27,598 nt of DNA from Candidatus Bathyarchaeota archaeon (GTDB lineage Archaea > Thermoproteota > Bathyarchaeia > Bathyarchaeales > Bathyarchaeaceae), in the NCBI GenBank assembly GCA_014859755.1, contig JACUTO010000002.1:1-27598 (forward strand), given 5' to 3'. The notes below the pieces were generated by a model. The model searched no databases, had not been told where the DNA came from, and worked only from the letters and a program-made list of their open reading frames with translations. Shown piece by piece: positions 1 through 7,583 of the stretch. The translations under genes and the position numbers were made by a program. How positions within the stretch are numbered: the first letter of the stretch is position 1; the number at the start of each line of letters is the position of its first letter.

Positions 1-74
1 AAGGGAGACACAACATTTATGAATAAAGTTAAAGTCAAAACACAACAAAGAAGCCATGTCATGAGAGGATAAGA

Positions 75-797
75 ATGCCCATCAAAAAAGGCGAATTCAT
101 CTTCATCAACTACACAAGCAAAGTCAAAGAAACAGGAGAAGTCTTCGACACCACCAAGGAAGAAGTAGCGAAAAAAGAAAAACTCTACAAAGAAGGAGAA
201 GTCTACGAGCCCAGACTAGTCGTCGTCGGAGAAGGCTGGGTGCTAAAAGCTCTAGACGAAGCCCTCCAGAAATTTAGAATCAAGAAAAAAGACTCGGTTG
301 AGATACCGCCAGAAAAAGCCTTCGGAAACCGAGACCCAGAAAAAGTAAGGCTTGTTCCACTTAGACGACTAGCAGCCCGCGGAATAACCCCCAAACTGGG
401 AATGCAAATTGAATACGACGGAAAACTCGCCACAGTAAGAACCATGGGATCCGGAAGAGTTCAACTAGACTTCAACCCACCCCTAGCCGGCAAAACCCTA
501 GTCTACGAAGTCACCGTCGAAAAAAAACTCAAAACGAACACCGAAAAAATCGCGGCCCTCATCCACCGCAGAATACCCGCGGTTGAAGCTGAGAAATTTG
601 ATTCTAAAATAGGAAAAACAAACGTTACGGTAAAAATGCCCGAAGAAGCCTTCTACGTGGAAGGGATACAACTCGCAAAGCGAGGCATCGCCCTAGACAT
701 ACAGAGATATCTTCCAGAGATGAAAACAGTGAAGTTCGTTGAAACGTTCAAAAAACGGGAAACCAGCGCAGAACAGCCCGAACAGAAAAGCAACTAA
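75..797 (+). CDS. FKBP-type peptidyl-prolyl cis-trans isomerase, long archaeal (SlyD-like) form
   Basis: 240 residues. It should catalyse cis-trans isomerisation of prolyl bonds and act as a cytosolic folding chaperone. The FKBP fold is visible at about residues 4-60 (KKGEFIFINYTSKVKETGEV, then FDTT). An insert-in-flap chaperone domain follows at about 85-140 (AFGNRDPEKVRLVPLRRL through LDFNPPLAGKTLVYEV). A further C-terminal domain of about 95 residues resembles that of archaeal FKBP26-type proteins. SlyD-like proteins usually read NHPLAG at the end of the flap insert; here it is NPPLAG. The ATG has a purine-rich GAGAGG six bases upstream, and an AT-rich TATA-like element lies at about 14-22. 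The gene converges with egsA. The family call is secure; client proteins are unknown. Confidence 0.93.
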   Translation: MPIKKGEFIFINYTSKVKETGEVFDTTKEEVAKKEKLYKEGEVYEPRLVVVGEGWVLKALDEALQKFRIKKKDSVEIPPEKAFGNRDPEKVRLVPLRRLAARGITPKLGMQIEYDGKLATVRTMGSGRVQLDFNPPLAGKTLVYEVTVEKKLKTNTEKIAALIHRRIPAVEAEKFDSKIGKTNVTVKMPEEAFYVEGIQLAKRGIALDIQRYLPEMKTVKFVETFKKRETSAEQPEQKSN

Positions 798-836
798 CCG
801 CGATTATTTTCTCCTTTCCACGCTTCTCATCCAAGC

Positions 837-1889
837 CTAATCTATTACGCCGGTGACCTTAGCAAGCTTCTCAGCGGAATCATGACTCAACCTTTTTTCC
901 TCCAAAAGCGTGTACCGGTCGGAACGAATCGTGCACGCTCGCACCAAAGCCTCCACAACAGATTCAGGTTCCACTCCAAGCTCCTCCGCTGTGGTGGGAG
1001 CTCCAGCCTTCTGCAGCGTCCTTTTGATGCCTTTCCAATTCATTTTATAAAGATAAGCCATCATTATCGTTCCCACACCACATTGTTCCCCATGCATAGC
1101 CTTATTCGGCGCAACAAGATCAAGGGCGTGGCTGAACAAATGTTCCGAACCACTGCAAGGTCTGCTACTTCCTGCAATGCTCATGGCAACACCGCAACTT
1201 ATCAAAGCTTCCAAAACAACTCGGAGACCCTCCTCCACTCCAGGCTTAATAATATCCGCGTTTTTCATGACAAGTCTCGCACTCATCAAAGCCAAACTCG
1301 CAGCATACTCGCCATAATACTCATTTTTTATATTGTGGGCAAGTTCCCAGTCATGAACAGCCGTGAATTTAGCTATGACGTCTCCACATCCGCTCGCGGT
1401 GAAACGGTAATCCGATTGGATAATAACATTGGTGTCCGCCACTATGGCCATGGGAGACTGCGCCATCACAGAGTAAGGTTTCTTCAGCCCCTTGAGTGCA
1501 GCAACTGGACTCGCGATACCGTCATGGGAGGCAGTGGTTGGTACGCTTATGAACGGAATTCCTTGACGCGCAGAACTAAGCTTAGCAACGTCAATTTTGG
1601 TGCCCCCACCGATTCCAAGAACCACCTGAGGCTTCAATTCCCGAATTCTCTCTTCAACCGCCCTGACATCCCATACAGTAGAGGAAGCCACAATAAGGTG
1701 GTCAACGTCCATTCCCTTGTCATGAAGCAAATCAATGACCCTTCGACCCGCAACACGCTGGGTTTCTGGACCAGTCACTACAAACGCAGATTCAGAAAAG
1801 CCAAGCCTCTTGCAAATGTCGCTTATAAGCGATAAGGTTTCGTTTCCAACGATGACCTCTCTCGGAAGCTGCATGCGATGTAACTTCAT
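837..1889 (-). CDS. egsA: sn-glycerol-1-phosphate dehydrogenase
   Basis: 350 residues from the ATG at 1889; a TTG two codons upstream would give 352. It reduces dihydroxyacetone phosphate to sn-glycerol-1-phosphate with NAD(P)H, the first committed step of archaeal membrane lipid synthesis. Seen: the dinucleotide-binding run VVLGIGGGTKIDVAK at about 91-105 and SVPTTASHDGIASP. The probable zinc ligands of the iron-dependent alcohol dehydrogenase-like fold are Asp in the SGCGDVIAK stretch, His in GSEHLFSHALD and His in MHGEQCG. Length fits the family. A BRE/TATA-like element (CCGAAACTTATTA on the minus strand) lies about 35-50 bases upstream of the start. The gene is divergent from psmB. I find little ambiguity in the call. 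Confidence 0.95.
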   Translation of the reverse strand: MKLHRMQLPREVIVGNETLSLISDICKRLGFSESAFVVTGPETQRVAGRRVIDLLHDKGMDVDHLIVASSTVWDVRAVEERIRELKPQVVLGIGGGTKIDVAKLSSARQGIPFISVPTTASHDGIASPVAALKGLKKPYSVMAQSPMAIVADTNVIIQSDYRFTASGCGDVIAKFTAVHDWELAHNIKNEYYGEYAASLALMSARLVMKNADIIKPGVEEGLRVVLEALISCGVAMSIAGSSRPCSGSEHLFSHALDLVAPNKAMHGEQCGVGTIMMAYLYKMNWKGIKRTLQKAGAPTTAEELGVEPESVVEALVRACTIRSDRYTLLEEKRLSHDSAEKLAKVTGVID

Positions 1890-1924
1890 TGTCAATTACG
1901 ATCACGATTGTTACGATTTAACTC

Positions 1925-1940
1925 GCTAATAAGTTTCGGT
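1925..1940 (-). promoter_or_regulatory. BRE/TATA promoter of egsA
   Basis: Minus-strand CCGAAACTTATTA is a good archaeal BRE plus TATA box. A start of transcription about 25 bases downstream (near 1908) would leave a leader of roughly 20 nt before the egsA ATG. No experimental support is visible. Confidence 0.5.
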
Positions 1941-1988
1941 TCTGTTGCATTTAAAAGTGTTTGATCTCGGTGATATGGAGCAGAGTTT

Positions 1989-2003
1989 CGAAACGTTTTT
2001 AAA
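1989..2003 (+). promoter_or_regulatory. BRE/TATA promoter of psmB-aCPSF1
   Basis: CGAAACG followed directly by TTTTTAAAT is a well-formed BRE/TATA pair. It predicts transcription starting near 2026. That lies inside the upstream in-frame extension of psmB, so translation should start at the ATG at 2086 and not at 1945. A second weaker TATA-like stretch, CATTTAAAAG, sits near 1948. Confidence 0.55.
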
Positions 2004-2085
2004 TGCGTTGGTCATGAATATACATTCCGCTGACTTCTCCCGATATACATCTAGACGACTCTCAATTTTCGGGGGAAACAATAAA

Positions 2086-2721
2086 ATGCGTGAAACAATT
2101 GACAGATTAGCCTTAAAGGGAACAACAACCATAGGCGTCGTTTGCACAGACGGAGTTATCCTATCTTCGGATACCCGCGTGACAATGGGATACTTTGTAG
2201 CCCACAAAAAAGGGAAAAAAATATACCAAATAGACGACCATTTGGCCATGACCATCTCAGGCAGCGTCGCCGACGCGCAACGAGTCGTTGAAATTCTAAA
2301 GGTAAACGCACGGCTCTACAAACTGAATACTGGAAGACCCATGCCGGTGAACTCTGCAGCCCGACTCATCGCAAACCTCTTCTTCTCCGCCCGTTTAGCG
2401 CCATTGATAGCCCAGATCCTTGTCGGTGGAGTTGACGACACAGGCCCTCACGTTTTCTCCTTGGATCCTTTTGGAAGTCTCACAGAAGAAAAATGCGTTG
2501 CCACAGGGTCAGGTTCCCCAATAGCTTATGGTGTCCTAGAAGACAAATACAAAGAAGACGCTAAAATAGAGGATATTCTATCTGTTGTTCTTCGTGCCGT
2601 TGACTCCGCCATGAAAAGGGACACCGCAAGTGGAGACAGCTTTGACTTAGCAACCATAACGGAAAAGGGTTATCGTGAATTAGGCGATGAAGAAAAGAAA
2701 AACATTCTACGTGGCTCCTAA
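2086..2721 (+). CDS. psmB: 20S proteasome beta subunit (N-terminal Thr hydrolase)
   Basis: 211 residues from the ATG at 2086. It forms the catalytic inner rings of the archaeal 20S proteasome. The short propeptide MRETIDRLALKG is predicted to be removed autocatalytically, exposing Thr in KG|TTTIGVVC. The classical active-site set is present: Asp in SSDTRVT, Lys in HKKGKKIYQIDD, Ser in TGSGSPIAYG and Asp in RDTASGD. The sequence aligns throughout with the Thermoplasma beta subunit. The frame stays open back to 1945, but that extension has no family counterpart and contains a BRE/TATA element. The stop is followed by a Shine-Dalgarno (AAGGAG) for aCPSF1, so the two genes are almost certainly co-transcribed, linking protein and RNA turnover. 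The alpha subunit is not in the window. Confidence 0.96.
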   Translation: MRETIDRLALKGTTTIGVVCTDGVILSSDTRVTMGYFVAHKKGKKIYQIDDHLAMTISGSVADAQRVVEILKVNARLYKLNTGRPMPVNSAARLIANLFFSARLAPLIAQILVGGVDDTGPHVFSLDPFGSLTEEKCVATGSGSPIAYGVLEDKYKEDAKIEDILSVVLRAVDSAMKRDTASGDSFDLATITEKGYRELGDEEKKNILRGS

Positions 2722-2737
2722 GGAGCGATAAAGAAGC

Positions 2738-4654
2738 GTGCCAGCATCTGGGAAAAACAAGGTGGAAATAAGCCAACACATACTTGAACATATTCCACAA
2801 CAAGCTGAAGTCACCCGCATCGAGTTTGAAGGACCAGCTCTGGCGGTTTACACGAAAAAGCCGGAGATCCTAATTGAACAAAGTTATGTCATCGCAGATA
2901 TCGTCCACTTTATTAGGAAAAGAATAGTTGTGCGTTCCGACCCTTCCGTAAGATTGGACGAGAGAGACACAGAGAGAACCATAAATGAAATAGTTTCTCC
3001 GGAAGCAGAGATCACGAGCGTAAATTTTGATCCAAGCCTTGGTGAAGTAATTATAGAAGCCAAAAAGCCAGGTATGGTCATTGGAAAAAATGGAGGCGTC
3101 TTACAAGAGATAATCAAACAGACACGATGGAGACCCCGTATTCTAAGGAGCCCTCCGATACCATCCAAAATCATAGCTCACATGCGCCATTTTCTTTATT
3201 CGGAAAGCAAGGAACGGGGGAGAATACTTCGCACGGTTGGCGAAAGAATTTTCAGACCTATAGTCCATGAGGCTGGAGACGTTCGAATTACCGCCTTGGG
3301 CGGCTTCCAAGAAGTAGGAAGATCAGCCATACTCGTGCAAACAAGGGAAAGCAATGTGTTGCTAGACTGCGGCATCAACCCAGGTTCCACAAATTCCCTC
3401 AACGCTTTCCCAAGACTTGATATCCCCCAGTTTGATCTAGACGCTTTAGACGCCGTTGTCATAAGCCACGCCCACTTGGATCACTGTGGATTTCTTCCCT
3501 TTCTATTCAAATACGGATACGACGGACCGGTTTACTGCTCGGCTCCTACCTCAAGCCTCATGACTTTGCTTCAATTGGATTACCTCGATGTTTTGAGCAA
3601 ACAGGGACTAATGCCGCCTTATGATCAAAAAGATGTGCGGGACACTGTGTTACACACCGTTCCCTTGCGATATGGCGCAGTGACCGACATAGCGCCGGAT
3701 GTTCGGCTAACTTTACACAATTCTGGGCACATTCTTGGCGCATCTCTAATTCATTTACATATTGGTGAGGGGCTACACAACCTAGTTTATACTGGTGATT
3801 ACAAATATGGCCAAACGATGCTTCTTGAACCCGCTGTCACGATGTTTCCAAGGGTGGAGACCATAATAACGGAAAGTACATATGGGTCTCCGAGAGACGT
3901 GATGCCTTCAAGAATGGAAACTGAAGAAAGACTTGCGGCGGTGATTAATGAAACCTTGGATCGGGGAGGTAAAGTGCTGATTCCAGTTCCGGCGGTGGGA
4001 AGAGCCCAAGAAATCATGTTGGTCATCGATGGGTACATGCGGCGAGGACTAATGAAGGAAGCACCTGTGTTTATAGAGGGTATGATCTCTGAAGCAACTG
4101 CCATTCATACAGCTTATCCTGAATATTTGGCTAGGGGAGTTCAAAACAGCATCCTGCATGAGGGAATCAACCCCTTCCAATCAGACTATTTCACCATAGT
4201 AGAGCATCCCAGTGCAAGAGAAGAAATTGTGGAGGGTGAGCAATGCATCATCATGGCAACTTCAGGTATGCTGGAGGGTGGACCCGTAATCGACTACTTT
4301 AAACGTTTGGCAGCGGACAAACGCAATACGATAATTTTCGTTAGCTATCAAATTGAGGGAACCATGGGACGGAGAATTCAGAAGGGCTTAACCGAAGCAC
4401 CCATTATAAACAGCGAGGGAAAAATTGAAGTGATGAAAGTGAACTTGCAGGTTGAATCCATCGAAGGATTTTCCGGACACTCGGACAGGAGGCAACTCAT
4501 CAATTACATCCGGCGGGTCAAGCCGAAACCTGAGCGAATAATTGTGGTTCATGGCGAAAAGTCGAAGTGTCTGAGCATGGCCAACCTCTTTCAGAGAAAG
4601 TACAAAGTTGAAACGATCGTGCCAGAGGTTCTAGAAACAGTCAAGCTGCGGTAG
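2738..4654 (+). CDS. aCPSF1: KH-domain metallo-beta-lactamase/beta-CASP ribonuclease (archaeal CPSF73 homologue)
   Basis: 638 residues, GTG start with AAGGAG upstream overlapping the psmB stop. In characterised archaea this enzyme is an endo/5'-3' exoribonuclease that drives 3'-end processing and transcription termination at U-rich sites. Domains seen: N-terminal KH pair (about 1-145, with GxxG-type IGKNGG near 115-120); metallo-beta-lactamase domain from about 182 with the zinc motif H244-A-H246-L-D248-H249; beta-CASP domain (about 385-560); and the C-terminal lactamase segment with SGHSD and a final VVHGEKSK histidine motif. Length and order match aCPSF1 and not the KH-less aCPSF2. The gene ends 14 nt inside the opposite-strand sepF. 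T-rich stretches ending several genes here fit its termination role. Confidence 0.96.
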   Translation: MPASGKNKVEISQHILEHIPQQAEVTRIEFEGPALAVYTKKPEILIEQSYVIADIVHFIRKRIVVRSDPSVRLDERDTERTINEIVSPEAEITSVNFDPSLGEVIIEAKKPGMVIGKNGGVLQEIIKQTRWRPRILRSPPIPSKIIAHMRHFLYSESKERGRILRTVGERIFRPIVHEAGDVRITALGGFQEVGRSAILVQTRESNVLLDCGINPGSTNSLNAFPRLDIPQFDLDALDAVVISHAHLDHCGFLPFLFKYGYDGPVYCSAPTSSLMTLLQLDYLDVLSKQGLMPPYDQKDVRDTVLHTVPLRYGAVTDIAPDVRLTLHNSGHILGASLIHLHIGEGLHNLVYTGDYKYGQTMLLEPAVTMFPRVETIITESTYGSPRDVMPSRMETEERLAAVINETLDRGGKVLIPVPAVGRAQEIMLVIDGYMRRGLMKEAPVFIEGMISEATAIHTAYPEYLARGVQNSILHEGINPFQSDYFTIVEHPSAREEIVEGEQCIIMATSGMLEGGPVIDYFKRLAADKRNTIIFVSYQIEGTMGRRIQKGLTEAPIINSEGKIEVMKVNLQVESIEGFSGHSDRRQLINYIRRVKPKPERIIVVHGEKSKCLSMANLFQRKYKVETIVPEVLETVKLR

Positions 4655-4964
4655 TCGCCTTTTCTTTTGGAGTAACGGTTTTTTCCCGCCAAATCGTAAC
4701 GAAACTTGGCACCATAACCACGCGCTCTTCGCCTAAACGGGCGATGTCTCCTCCGATGGATTTGGTGAATTCATATAGCTCGTTTACCGCCTTTTTGACA
4801 TCTTCAACACTTTTTTTCGCTAGGGGAGTAACTCTTAGTATGAGGATGTTTCCAGACTTCAGTTCATGCTTAATAACTTCTACGTCGTTGAGGGAACGTA
4901 ATGGCAAAGCTTTCAAGTAAGCTTTCTTTCGGGCTTTTTCGTTTTCCGATCCGGAGGATGACAA
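4641..4964 (-). CDS. sepF: SepF-like cell division protein (FtsZ partner)
   Basis: 107 residues. Archaeal SepF tethers FtsZ to the membrane at the division site. The SepF core is clear from about residue 17: YLKALPLRSLNDVEVIKHEL, KSGNILILRVTPLAKKSVED, then SIGGDIARLGEERVVMVPS. The frame is closed by a TAA only five codons above the TTG start, so the protein cannot be much longer. Its N-terminus (MSSSGSENEKARKK) is polar and lacks the amphipathic membrane-targeting helix usual in SepF. The 3' end overlaps the aCPSF1 3' end by 14 nt, in convergent orientation. A purine-rich GGAAGTGGA precedes the TTG. It lies 28 nt below a 59-codon ORF on the same strand and may be co-transcribed with it. A separate TATA-like TTTAAA at 5008-5013 is possible. 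Confidence 0.85.
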   Translation of the reverse strand: MSSSGSENEKARKKAYLKALPLRSLNDVEVIKHELKSGNILILRVTPLAKKSVEDVKKAVNELYEFTKSIGGDIARLGEERVVMVPSFVTIWREKTVTPKEKATTAA

Positions 4965-4992
4965 GCCGCGTCCACTTCCTTAACTAGTTTAG

Positions 4993-5172
4993 TTAGAGGC
5001 GTTTTACTTTAAACATTTCCGATTGGGGATGTCTCCCGCAACCCCCTCTTTTTCTGTTTTTGAAAAACTTTATGAATTCTTGGTATTGAGTGCAAAGCTC
5101 ATTTAATCTGGTTCTACCGAACCCCAAGTGTTTTTGAACAGTTAGGTAGTCTTTTAGCTCATGCGCACGCAT
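4993..5172 (-). CDS. Small basic protein, unknown function (59 aa)
   Basis: An open frame between the helicase and sepF, on the same strand as both, encoding 59 residues from an ATG. The N-terminal half looks helical and amphipathic (MRAHELKDYLTVQKHLGFGR, then TRLNELCTQYQEFIKFF). The C-terminal half is basic (KNRKRGGCGRHP ... FKVKRL) with cysteines near 27 and 45. A strong GGAGG lies 13 nt upstream of the ATG, a little far, so a non-ATG start between them is possible. Composition looks like protein and the stop is 28 nt before the sepF TTG, which suggests a sepF operon partner. I do not recognise the family. Conservation next to sepF in relatives would settle it. Confidence 0.5.
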   Translation of the reverse strand: MRAHELKDYLTVQKHLGFGRTRLNELCTQYQEFIKFFKNRKRGGCGRHPQSEMFKVKRL

Positions 5173-5279
5173 GCGCCCAAAGTTTCCTCCAATTGTCTAA
5201 GAGCGACACACACGTGCTTGATTGTGGGGACTTGTACGCGTTCTGTTGATGAGAGTTTGCAGTAATGCGTACATGAAAA

Positions 5280-6542
5280 CTAATATCTAGATCTTCTTCT
5301 CTTTGACCAACAGTCTCGACAGTAAACTAGCCTGTTAGGATCCGGTTTGAACGGAACTTCACATTCTTGACCGCAATCAGAGCATATTGCCCTATGTATC
5401 TCTCGAGATTCTCTATACGACATGCGGATACCACCTTCCAATTCTTCTATTTTGGTTTTCGTCAAAGTTTTTATTCGGTTTAATTCTGTCATTTCTCCGT
5501 AGCCCACAAGTGTTATAGCGGTTCCCTCGAGCCCCATTCTGGCAGTTCGTCCGATTCTATGGAAATAGACTAGTGCGTCTAATGGGATGTCATAGTTTAT
5601 TATATGGGTTATTCCTTGAATGTCCAGGCCCCTTGCAGCAACATCGGTTGCAACAAGCAGTCTTAGTTTTCCTTTTCTGAAAGAGTTGCTAACGAAGTCT
5701 CTTTGTGCTTGAGTGAAGCCAGCATGCAACGGTTTTGCGTCATATCCTCGTGCCCTTAGCCTGTTTGCTAGCACGTTTGTTCCTCTGCGCGTTTTGCAGA
5801 ATATTATGGCTCGTTCCACATGGTTTTCGTCCAGAATGTTGCGCAAAATTTCAAATTTGTTTTTAGGATTTACAACCATGTAATACTGGTTTATCTGTGT
5901 AAGGGCTATTTCGTCTTTGCTTACAAGTATTTTTTCAGGTTTCTTCATGTATCTATGACATACATTCATTACTGACTGGTCTATTGTTGCCGAGAAGAGG
6001 CTTGTCTGCCTATTTATTGGCACCTTTGAGAGTATGTATTCTATGTCATCTATGAATCCCATGTCAAGCATTCTGTCAGCTTCGTCGAGAACAACAATCT
6101 TCACCGATGCCAGATTTAGTGTTCCTCGTTTCAGATGGTCTATTATGCGACCTGGCGTGCCAACAACAATGTGGACGCCTCTTTCCAGTGCGCTGATTTG
6201 TCTTTGGATGGGTTCTCCGCCGTAAACCGGTAGGACTTTCAACATTGAGTATCTGCTAAATCGGTTTATGTGCTCTGCAACCTGTATGGCGAGTTCACGT
6301 GTTGGCTCTAAGACTAAGCCTTGGGCACCGTTGATTTTTGGGTTTAGGCGTTCAACCATCGGAATTCCGAAAGCCGCAGTCTTGCCCGTTCCTGTCTGTG
6401 CTTGCCCAATAACATCTTTTCCTTCAAGTAATGGGATCATTGCTTGAGCCTGAATTGGGAAAAGATTGCTGAATCCAAGCTCTTCAATTCCTTTCATAAC
6501 TTCTGGACCTAACGGCAAATCTTCGAAGTATTGTATTTGCAT
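5280..6542 (-). CDS. DEAD-box RNA helicase with C-terminal Cys4 zinc ribbon
   Basis: 420 residues from the ATG at 6542. An in-frame TTG 15 codons upstream would give 435, but GGAG sits about 11 nt before the ATG and the Q-motif begins right after it. ATP-dependent RNA unwinding is expected, in RNA remodelling, ribosome assembly or cold adaptation. All motifs are present: Q-motif (FEDLPLGPEV ... FPIQAQA), I AQTGTGKT, Ia PTRELA, Ib TPGR, II DEAD, III SAT, V ARGLDIQG and VI HRIGRTAR. A short tail carries C-x2-C ... VPFKPDPNRLVYC-x2-C (about residues 385-412), a zinc ribbon followed by a basic end (SKRRRSRY), probably for RNA binding. The stop is 107 nt before the small ORF preceding sepF. Confidence 0.95.
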   Translation of the reverse strand: MQIQYFEDLPLGPEVMKGIEELGFSNLFPIQAQAMIPLLEGKDVIGQAQTGTGKTAAFGIPMVERLNPKINGAQGLVLEPTRELAIQVAEHINRFSRYSMLKVLPVYGGEPIQRQISALERGVHIVVGTPGRIIDHLKRGTLNLASVKIVVLDEADRMLDMGFIDDIEYILSKVPINRQTSLFSATIDQSVMNVCHRYMKKPEKILVSKDEIALTQINQYYMVVNPKNKFEILRNILDENHVERAIIFCKTRRGTNVLANRLRARGYDAKPLHAGFTQAQRDFVSNSFRKGKLRLLVATDVAARGLDIQGITHIINYDIPLDALVYFHRIGRTARMGLEGTAITLVGYGEMTELNRIKTLTKTKIEELEGGIRMSYRESREIHRAICSDCGQECEVPFKPDPNRLVYCRDCWSKRRRSRY

Positions 6543-6823
6543 ATATTTTATTTCTCCTGTCACAAGAATTTTGCACGCAGTTTTCAAAAGCCTTCAAAAG
6601 CTTCTTTAGTTCAAGCATGAATCAATGTGACAATACCACCAAACAGCATCCCTCATATAAAAAGGTTTAGCACGTGCGCAACCAATCTTTTTGGACATGA
6701 GACTCGAAAGCCACATTGCAACATTTAGAAGTCCTCTTTGGGAAGAAAAATCTTGGTTTCAAAATTTGATGACAACGAGGGAGACGAATACTAAATCTAG
6801 CAGTGCGCGCACGAGATGTGGGG

Positions 6824-6964
6824 TTATCTCGCAGATAACATACATGTTATTAGCACAATACAAATCATAGCACCAGAAGCAAAAACAACCTCAGTGATTG
6901 CGAAAAAAACCAACGGACCTATCACATATCCGAGGAGAAGACCTATCGACGAGCAAAACAGCAT
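6824..6964 (-). CDS. Small two-helix membrane protein (46 aa), coupled to the PUA gene
   Basis: A 46-residue frame begins 4 nt after the stop of the PUA-domain gene on the same strand, so translational coupling is likely. The product is almost wholly hydrophobic: SSIGLLLGYVIGPLVFFAI, a short turn with Thr-Glu, then VVFASGAMICIVLITCML. This predicts a helical hairpin in the membrane with four cysteines. It ends in Ser-Ala-Arg. No Shine-Dalgarno is evident beyond the coupling arrangement. I do not recognise a family. Two clean transmembrane stretches of proper length in a tightly coupled position argue for a real gene. Confidence 0.55.
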   Translation of the reverse strand: MLFCSSIGLLLGYVIGPLVFFAITEVVFASGAMICIVLITCMLSAR

Positions 6965-6968
6965 TTCA

Positions 6969-7478
6969 TTAAAATTCCCTCAAGTAGTTCCAGAGCTTAT
7001 CGCCCACGTGGTGGATATTTTTCACGATTTTTCCGTGTTTCATATTTTTCACAGCTTGCGAATTGAAGAGAGCAACGCCTATAGCCAAAGGTTTACTATG
7101 GCGTTCATCCACAACGAGAAGAAGATCGTTTTCTTCAAATTCTCCCTTAACGCTAACAACGCCGGGAGCCATCACATCGGCTCCCTTGCAAACGTATGGA
7201 ACAGCGCCCATGTCCACCACGATTCTAGAAATAAAGGGAAAAACCTCTTCGAAGGCTAGAGTGGGGAAAAGCTCGCCGCCTGACCTTGCTAACAAGGGCT
7301 TTCCGTTAAGAATGAAGATTTCAGCAGCTTCGGTTTCGTTCACCTCAATGCGTGGTTTAGACCCTAGCAATTGTTCAACATCTGTTTTGAGCCTCTGAGA
7401 GAAATCAAGGAGAAGTTTTCTTGCCTCTTTTTCTTTTAGAAAATGTCGTCGAGGCTTTTTTGGCATCTTTGACACCAT
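6969..7478 (-). CDS. PUA-domain RNA-binding protein (archaeal MCT-1/Tma20-like)
   Basis: 169 residues. The N-terminal ~75 residues (RRHFLKEKEARKLLLDFSQR ... EIFILNGKPLLAR) match the pre-PUA domain of MCT-1/DENR-type proteins. A PUA domain follows from about 85 (FPFISRIVVDMGAVPYVCKG, ADVMAPGV, DLLLVVDERHSKPLAIGVAL). Eukaryotic relatives bind the small ribosomal subunit and promote tRNA release and reinitiation; the archaeal role is presumed to be translation or RNA modification. Start: ATG at 7478, with a second ATG at 7466 equally possible. A TATA-like GCATAAAAG lies around 7510 on the minus strand. The stop is 4 nt before a small membrane protein frame. An annotation as a tRNA-modification PUA protein would be a less precise alternative. 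Confidence 0.88.
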   Translation of the reverse strand: MVSKMPKKPRRHFLKEKEARKLLLDFSQRLKTDVEQLLGSKPRIEVNETEAAEIFILNGKPLLARSGGELFPTLAFEEVFPFISRIVVDMGAVPYVCKGADVMAPGVVSVKGEFEENDLLLVVDERHSKPLAIGVALFNSQAVKNMKHGKIVKNIHHVGDKLWNYLREF

Positions 7479-7583
7479 GTTCTGACGTGATACCTTCTGG
7501 AGCCTACGCTTTTATGCCTTGTTAAGAAAGAATGCCGTTGCTGAAGAATACAGGAGTTCTTTGTTGTGTTTGTGTGGTTTGCG

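Noticed and set aside
882..1835. A 317-codon plus-strand frame opposite egsA
   Set aside because: Mirror frame of a complete, well-recognised enzyme; no start signal.
1945..2085. N-terminal extension of the proteasome beta subunit
   Set aside because: Contains a BRE/TATA element and has no counterpart in the family; the short propeptide start at 2086 fits.
5161..5176. CATGCGC repeated either side of ACG, as a possible regulatory palindrome
   Set aside because: Falls at the start of the 59-codon ORF and is too short and GC-simple to support a separate claim.
5240..5260. A box-C-like TGATGAG suggesting a C/D box RNA
   Set aside because: No CUGA box D, D' or C' follows at workable distances.
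6835..6850. ATAACA-TACA-TGTTAT, resembling the HTH operator
   Set aside because: The half-site spacing is 4 rather than 1, and it lies inside the coding end of the small membrane protein, not at a promoter.
6697..6870. Plus-strand frame beginning at ATG 6697 with a TATA-like CATATAAAAAG 25-40 nt upstream
   Set aside because: It runs antisense to the small membrane protein, lacks a domain-like pattern, and the TATA-like element could equally serve the minus-strand helicase gene.
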